Shown here piece by piece: positions 61,185 through 64,000 of a stretch of DNA of 64,000 bases. A program made the position numbers and the translations under genes. A model generated the notes under the pieces. The model made no database searches and was not told where the DNA came from. It saw only the letters and a list, made by a program, of their open reading frames with translations. The DNA lies in assembly GCF_944324505.1 (NCBI RefSeq), contig NZ_CALUWO010000003.1, forward strand, positions 62,001-126,000. The letters are read 5' to 3'. The first letter of the stretch is position 1, and each line of letters opens with the position of its first letter. The DNA is from an uncultured Desulfovibrio sp. GTDB taxonomy: Bacteria; Desulfobacterota; Desulfovibrionia; Desulfovibrionales; Desulfovibrionaceae.

Positions 61185-62609
61185 ATGGCCGCGTATGAAG
61201 CCGTCATCGGTCTTGAAGTGCATGTGCAGCTGGCAACCAGATCCAAGCTGTTCTGTTCCTGCCCCACCACCTTCGGGCAGCCATCCAACAGCAATGTCTG
61301 CGAAGTGTGCGCGGGCATGCCCGGCGCCCTGCCGCGGGTCAATCGCCAGGCGGTGCATTATGCCGCCCTGGTGGGCCTGGCAACGAACTGCGCCATCAAT
61401 CAGCAGTCCGTCTTCGCGCGCAAGAACTATTTTTATCCCGACCTGCCGTCCGGCTACCAGATTTCCCAGTTTGATCTGCCCATCTGCGAGCACGGCCATC
61501 TGGACGTGGAGGTGAACGGCACGTCCAAGCGCATCGGCATCACGCGCATTCACATGGAAAATGACGCCGGCAAGAATATTCACGCCCAGGGCGAAAACGT
61601 GAGCTATGTGGACCTCAACCGTGCCGGTACGCCGCTGGTGGAAATTGTGTCCGAGCCGGACATGCGCTCTTCCGCCGAAGCCGTGGCCTACCTCAAGGCC
61701 CTGTACGGCATCGTGACCTATCTTGGCGTCTGTGACGGGAACATGGAGGAAGGCAGCTTCCGCTGTGACGCCAATGTGTCCATCCGTCCCGTGGGCTGCC
61801 CCACCTTCGGCACCCGCACGGAACTCAAGAACCTCAATTCGTTCCGCAACGTGCAGCGCGCCATTGACTATGAAATCGCCCGCCAGCAGGACGCGCTGGC
61901 CGATGGCGACGTCATCGTGCAGGAAACCCGCCTCTATGATGCGGTGAAAAACGTGACCGTTTCCATGCGTGGCAAGGAAGAGGCGCACGATTACCGTTAT
62001 TTCCCGGACCCGGACCTGCTGCCCGTGACCATCAGCGACGAGGACATGGCCCGCTGGCGCGACGAGCTGCCCGAACTGCCCCATGCCCGCATGCGGCGCT
62101 TTGTGGACATGACCGGTCTGCCGCAGCCGGAAGCCGAGGTCCTGGTGCAGAGCCGGGCCATGGCGGACTTTTTTGAAGCGGCCGCCGGCCTGGCCGATGC
62201 CCGCAAGGTGGCCAATTTCATGCTGGGGGCCTTCCTGCGGGAACTGCATGCCGGCATTTCCCTGGATGACTGCAAGATGACGCCTGCCGGCCTGGCCGAG
62301 CTAGTTACCATTGTGGACAAGGGCCTTATCAGCGCCAAGATAGCCAATGACATCTTTGCCGACCTCATGCGCACCGGCGCCATGCCCGAAGCCTATGTGA
62401 AGGAAAAGGGCCTGGTGCAGATTTCCGACACCTCTGAACTTGAGGCGGCCGTGGACAAGGTGCTTGCCGACAATCCCGCCGAGGTGGAAGCCTACCGCGG
62501 CGGCAAGACCAAGCTCATGAGCTTCTTTGTGGGGCAGATCATGCGCGCCACGCGCGGCAAGGCCAATCCTGCCCTGGTCAATGACATGCTGCGCGCCCGG
62601 CTTGGCTAG
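61185..62609 (+). CDS. gatB: Asp/Glu-tRNA amidotransferase subunit B
   Basis: Subunit of GatCAB, which amidates Asp-tRNA(Asn) and/or Glu-tRNA(Gln). 474 residues. It starts [22 protein letters not shown]. The GatB signature [19 protein letters not shown] is near residue 83. [39 protein letters not shown] near 125 holds metal and kinase residues, and [12 protein letters not shown] is near 190. The C-terminal YqeY-like tail ends [25 protein letters not shown] lies before the ATG at 61185. A hairpin GGCGCATC/GATGCGCC (61138-61168) precedes it. Confidence 0.96.
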   Translation: MAAYEAVIGLEVHVQLATRSKLFCSCPTTFGQPSNSNVCEVCAGMPGALPRVNRQAVHYAALVGLATNCAINQQSVFARKNYFYPDLPSGYQISQFDLPICEHGHLDVEVNGTSKRIGITRIHMENDAGKNIHAQGENVSYVDLNRAGTPLVEIVSEPDMRSSAEAVAYLKALYGIVTYLGVCDGNMEEGSFRCDANVSIRPVGCPTFGTRTELKNLNSFRNVQRAIDYEIARQQDALADGDVIVQETRLYDAVKNVTVSMRGKEEAHDYRYFPDPDLLPVTISDEDMARWRDELPELPHARMRRFVDMTGLPQPEAEVLVQSRAMADFFEAAAGLADARKVANFMLGAFLRELHAGISLDDCKMTPAGLAELVTIVDKGLISAKIANDIFADLMRTGAMPEAYVKEKGLVQISDTSELEAAVDKVLADNPAEVEAYRGGKTKLMSFFVGQIMRATRGKANPALVNDMLRARLG

Positions 62610-62719
62610 GCCGGAACCGTTCTGCCGGGAGGAGGGGAGCCGCGCGGTTCCCCTCCGGGAAGGCAGGGCCGGAGCGCGGCGCGGGCTGTGGCGCAAAACA
62701 GAGCGGCAGCCTATGCCGC

Positions 62720-62741
62720 GGCAGGCCTGCCTGATTTTTTT
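62720..62741 (+). terminator. Weak terminator-like element after gatB
   Basis: Short GGCA/TGCC stem with GGCC loop followed by TGATTTTTTT. A more stable 11-bp hairpin without T tract (62631-62656) lies between it and the gatB stop. Confidence 0.4.
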
Positions 62742-62762
62742 GGAGTTCTGGCAAAAAAGTGC

Positions 62763-62791
62763 TTGACCCCGTGCAGGCTCAGGCGTACATA
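62763..62791 (+). promoter_or_regulatory. Predicted sigma70-like promoter of tRNA-Lys
   Basis: TTGACC (62763-62768), exactly 17 nt, TACATA (62786-62791). The expected start near 62798 leaves a very short leader before the tRNA at 62808. Confidence 0.7.
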
Positions 62792-62807
62792 TCTTTTCAC
62801 GCAATGC

Positions 62808-62883
<76 letters not shown>

Positions 62884-62894
62884 GAAAAAAAGAC

Positions 62895-62925
62895 GGTTCG
62901 CTGTTTCGGCAGCGGACCTTTTTTT
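62895..62925 (+). terminator. Intrinsic terminator of tRNA-Lys
   Basis: GGTTCGCTG/CAGCGGACC, 9 pairs including one G-U, loop TTTCGG, followed by seven Ts. Confidence 0.85.
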
Positions 62926-63096
62926 ATGCCCGCCGGAGGCCGCGGTATCTCGTGCCTCTGTCTGGTTGCATACGGCCGGGTGCCCGCGCACAGGGCGCTG
63001 CGGCGCCGGAGGAGGGGCCACGGGCTGCGGCCTGTCCCGCGCCCCGCAGGCGGCGGGCATGGACAGTGCCGGACAAATGGGCTAGATTTGGCACCT

Positions 63097-64000
63097 ATGG
63101 CATTTTCTTCGCACAGAGTAGAGACAGTGGATTTTGACGATCCGGCGGTGGCGGCAGCCCTGTTCGGACCGCACAATGTACATCTGGACATGCTGGCAGA
63201 AGCCAGCGGCGCGCGCCTCACCACGCGCGGCCTGACGCTTTTTGTGGATTCGCCCGACGCGGCGGTGCGGCAGCTGGTCTGCAATGTGGTGGTGCAGCTC
63301 TATGCCATGCTCCGTGAAGGCACGGCCATAAGCCGGCAGGACATTCTGCGCAGCTACACCATGCTGGCTAATGATCCCGGCCTGGACCTGCGCCAGGTGT
63401 TCCGCGAGGCGGTCTTTGTCAATACCCCGCGCAAATCGGTGGCGGCGCGCAATGTGGCCCAGAAAACCTATCTGGAAATCCTGCGCCGTTACGAGATGGT
63501 CTTTGCCGTGGGGCCTGCCGGCACAGGCAAGACCTATCTGGCCGTGGCCATGGCCCTTTCCCTGTTGCAGCAGCACAAGGTCAAGCGCATTGTGCTGACG
63601 CGCCCGGCCGTGGAGGCAGGCGAGCGTCTGGGCTTTCTGCCGGGAGACCTGGTGGAAAAGGTCAATCCCTATCTGCGTCCGCTGTATGATGCCCTGCACG
63701 ACATGATGCCGCAGCCCAAGGTGGCATCCATGCTGGAAGTGGGCACCATTGAAGTAGCCCCTCTGGCCTTCATGCGCGGACGTACCCTCAATGATGCCTT
63801 CATTATTCTGGATGAGGCCCAGAATACGACCCATGAGCAGATGAAGATGTTTCTGACGCGCATGGGCTTCGGTTCGCGTGTGGTCGTGACGGGGGATACC
63901 ACCCAGATCGACCTGCCTGCCCAGAACGATACCCCCTATGGCCGGTCAGGGCTGGTGCATGCCCTGCGCGTGCTGCAGGGTGTGCCTGGCGTGGCCGTGC
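63097..64000 (+). CDS. PhoH family ATPase, cut by the window end
   Basis: P-loop protein of the PhoH/YbeZ type, linked to ribosome maturation and RNA metabolism; usually next to ybeY. About 301 residues are visible and the frame is still open at 64000. Starts MAFSSHRVETVDFDDPAVAA, has an N-terminal KH-like region (GARLTTRGLTLFVDSPDAAV), NTPRKSVAARNVAQKTYLEIL, Walker A MVFAVGPAGTGKTYLAVAMAL near residue 135, RPAVEAGERLGFLPGDLVEKV, Walker B DAFIILDEAQNTTHEQMKMFL near 230, and VVVTGDTTQIDLP. No strong ribosome site precedes the ATG at 63097. Confidence 0.93.
   Translation, partial: MAFSSHRVETVDFDDPAVAAALFGPHNVHLDMLAEASGARLTTRGLTLFVDSPDAAVRQLVCNVVVQLYAMLREGTAISRQDILRSYTMLANDPGLDLRQVFREAVFVNTPRKSVAARNVAQKTYLEILRRYEMVFAVGPAGTGKTYLAVAMALSLLQQHKVKRIVLTRPAVEAGERLGFLPGDLVEKVNPYLRPLYDALHDMMPQPKVASMLEVGTIEVAPLAFMRGRTLNDAFIILDEAQNTTHEQMKMFLTRMGFGSRVVVTGDTTQIDLPAQNDTPYGRSGLVHALRVLQGVPGVAV

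Overview
The window reads as high-GC, gene-dense bacterial chromosome, most likely from a sulfate reducer of the Desulfovibrionaceae. The basis is recognition of gene content and layout from memory: an A-adding tRNA nucleotidyltransferase fused to DHH and CBS modules, a short PurC, an FmdB-type zinc-ribbon protein, a DUF4198/NikL-like pair, and lysC-tsaE-nnr-acpS and hemC-fmdB-gmhA-nadK arrangements. No search could be run, so the genus is an inference. I see no rRNA, CRISPR array, insertion sequence or prophage. About 60 protein genes and one tRNA gene account for almost all of the sequence.

Layout. 81-2689 (minus): znuABC-type zinc importer. 2809-8885: mobA, a YkgJ-type Fe/Zn-cluster protein, a CoA-binding protein, a Kef-type K+/H+ antiporter, a nitroreductase and gdhA. 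9434-16198 (plus): the most distinctive block, a phosphocholine/polyol-phosphate surface cluster. It holds a LicC-LicA fusion, a TagB/TagF-like CDP-glycerol glycerophosphotransferase, a YidC-like insertase fused to an LTA-synthase/sulfatase-like domain, a LicB-like choline transporter and a 93-residue unknown. 16802-18298: a DUF4198/NikL-like periplasmic pair. 18384-24232: a DmpA-type aminopeptidase, pentapeptide-repeat protein, NhaC-type antiporter, GntR regulator, purC and plsC. 24235-27943: rarA, rsmE and a 573-residue unknown. 28135-31016: GAF protein, mreB and an inositol-phosphatase. 31247-36426: degenerate NUDIX, rimI, tpiA, secG, Smr protein and fetAB. 36571-44789 (minus): DUF1992, mutS, LapA-like, HIT, DHH-CBS-CCA protein and a Xer recombinase. 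44865-49727: folK, TRASH-like protein, lysC, tsaE, nnr and acpS. 49865-53847: ugd, a sodium:solute symporter with a 45-residue accessory protein, and a TetR regulator. 54091-58387 (minus): Lon-family protease, hemC, fmdB and gmhA. 58486-64000 (plus): nadK, a DUF89-like protein, gatB, tRNA-Lys(CTT) and a phoH gene cut by the window end.

How they work together. Most genes are housekeeping and are packed in operons with 1-16 nt overlaps. The accessory theme is cell-surface chemistry: choline uptake (LicB), choline phosphorylation and CDP activation (LicCA), polyol-phosphate transfer (TagF-like) and an outward-facing sulfatase-fold transferase tethered to an insertase-like module. ugd (UDP-glucuronate) and gmhA (heptose) supply other envelope sugars. 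No LicD-type phosphocholine transferase is present, so the final acceptor and transferase are open questions.

Regulation. Several sigma70-like promoters with exact 17-nt spacers can be read by eye (znuA, mobA, kef, gdhA, purC, the pentapeptide gene, ugd, tRNA-Lys). The mobA promoter appears to give a leaderless mRNA, and two genes (kef and the DUF4198 gene) carry a terminator-like hairpin within the first tens of nucleotides of their predicted leaders.
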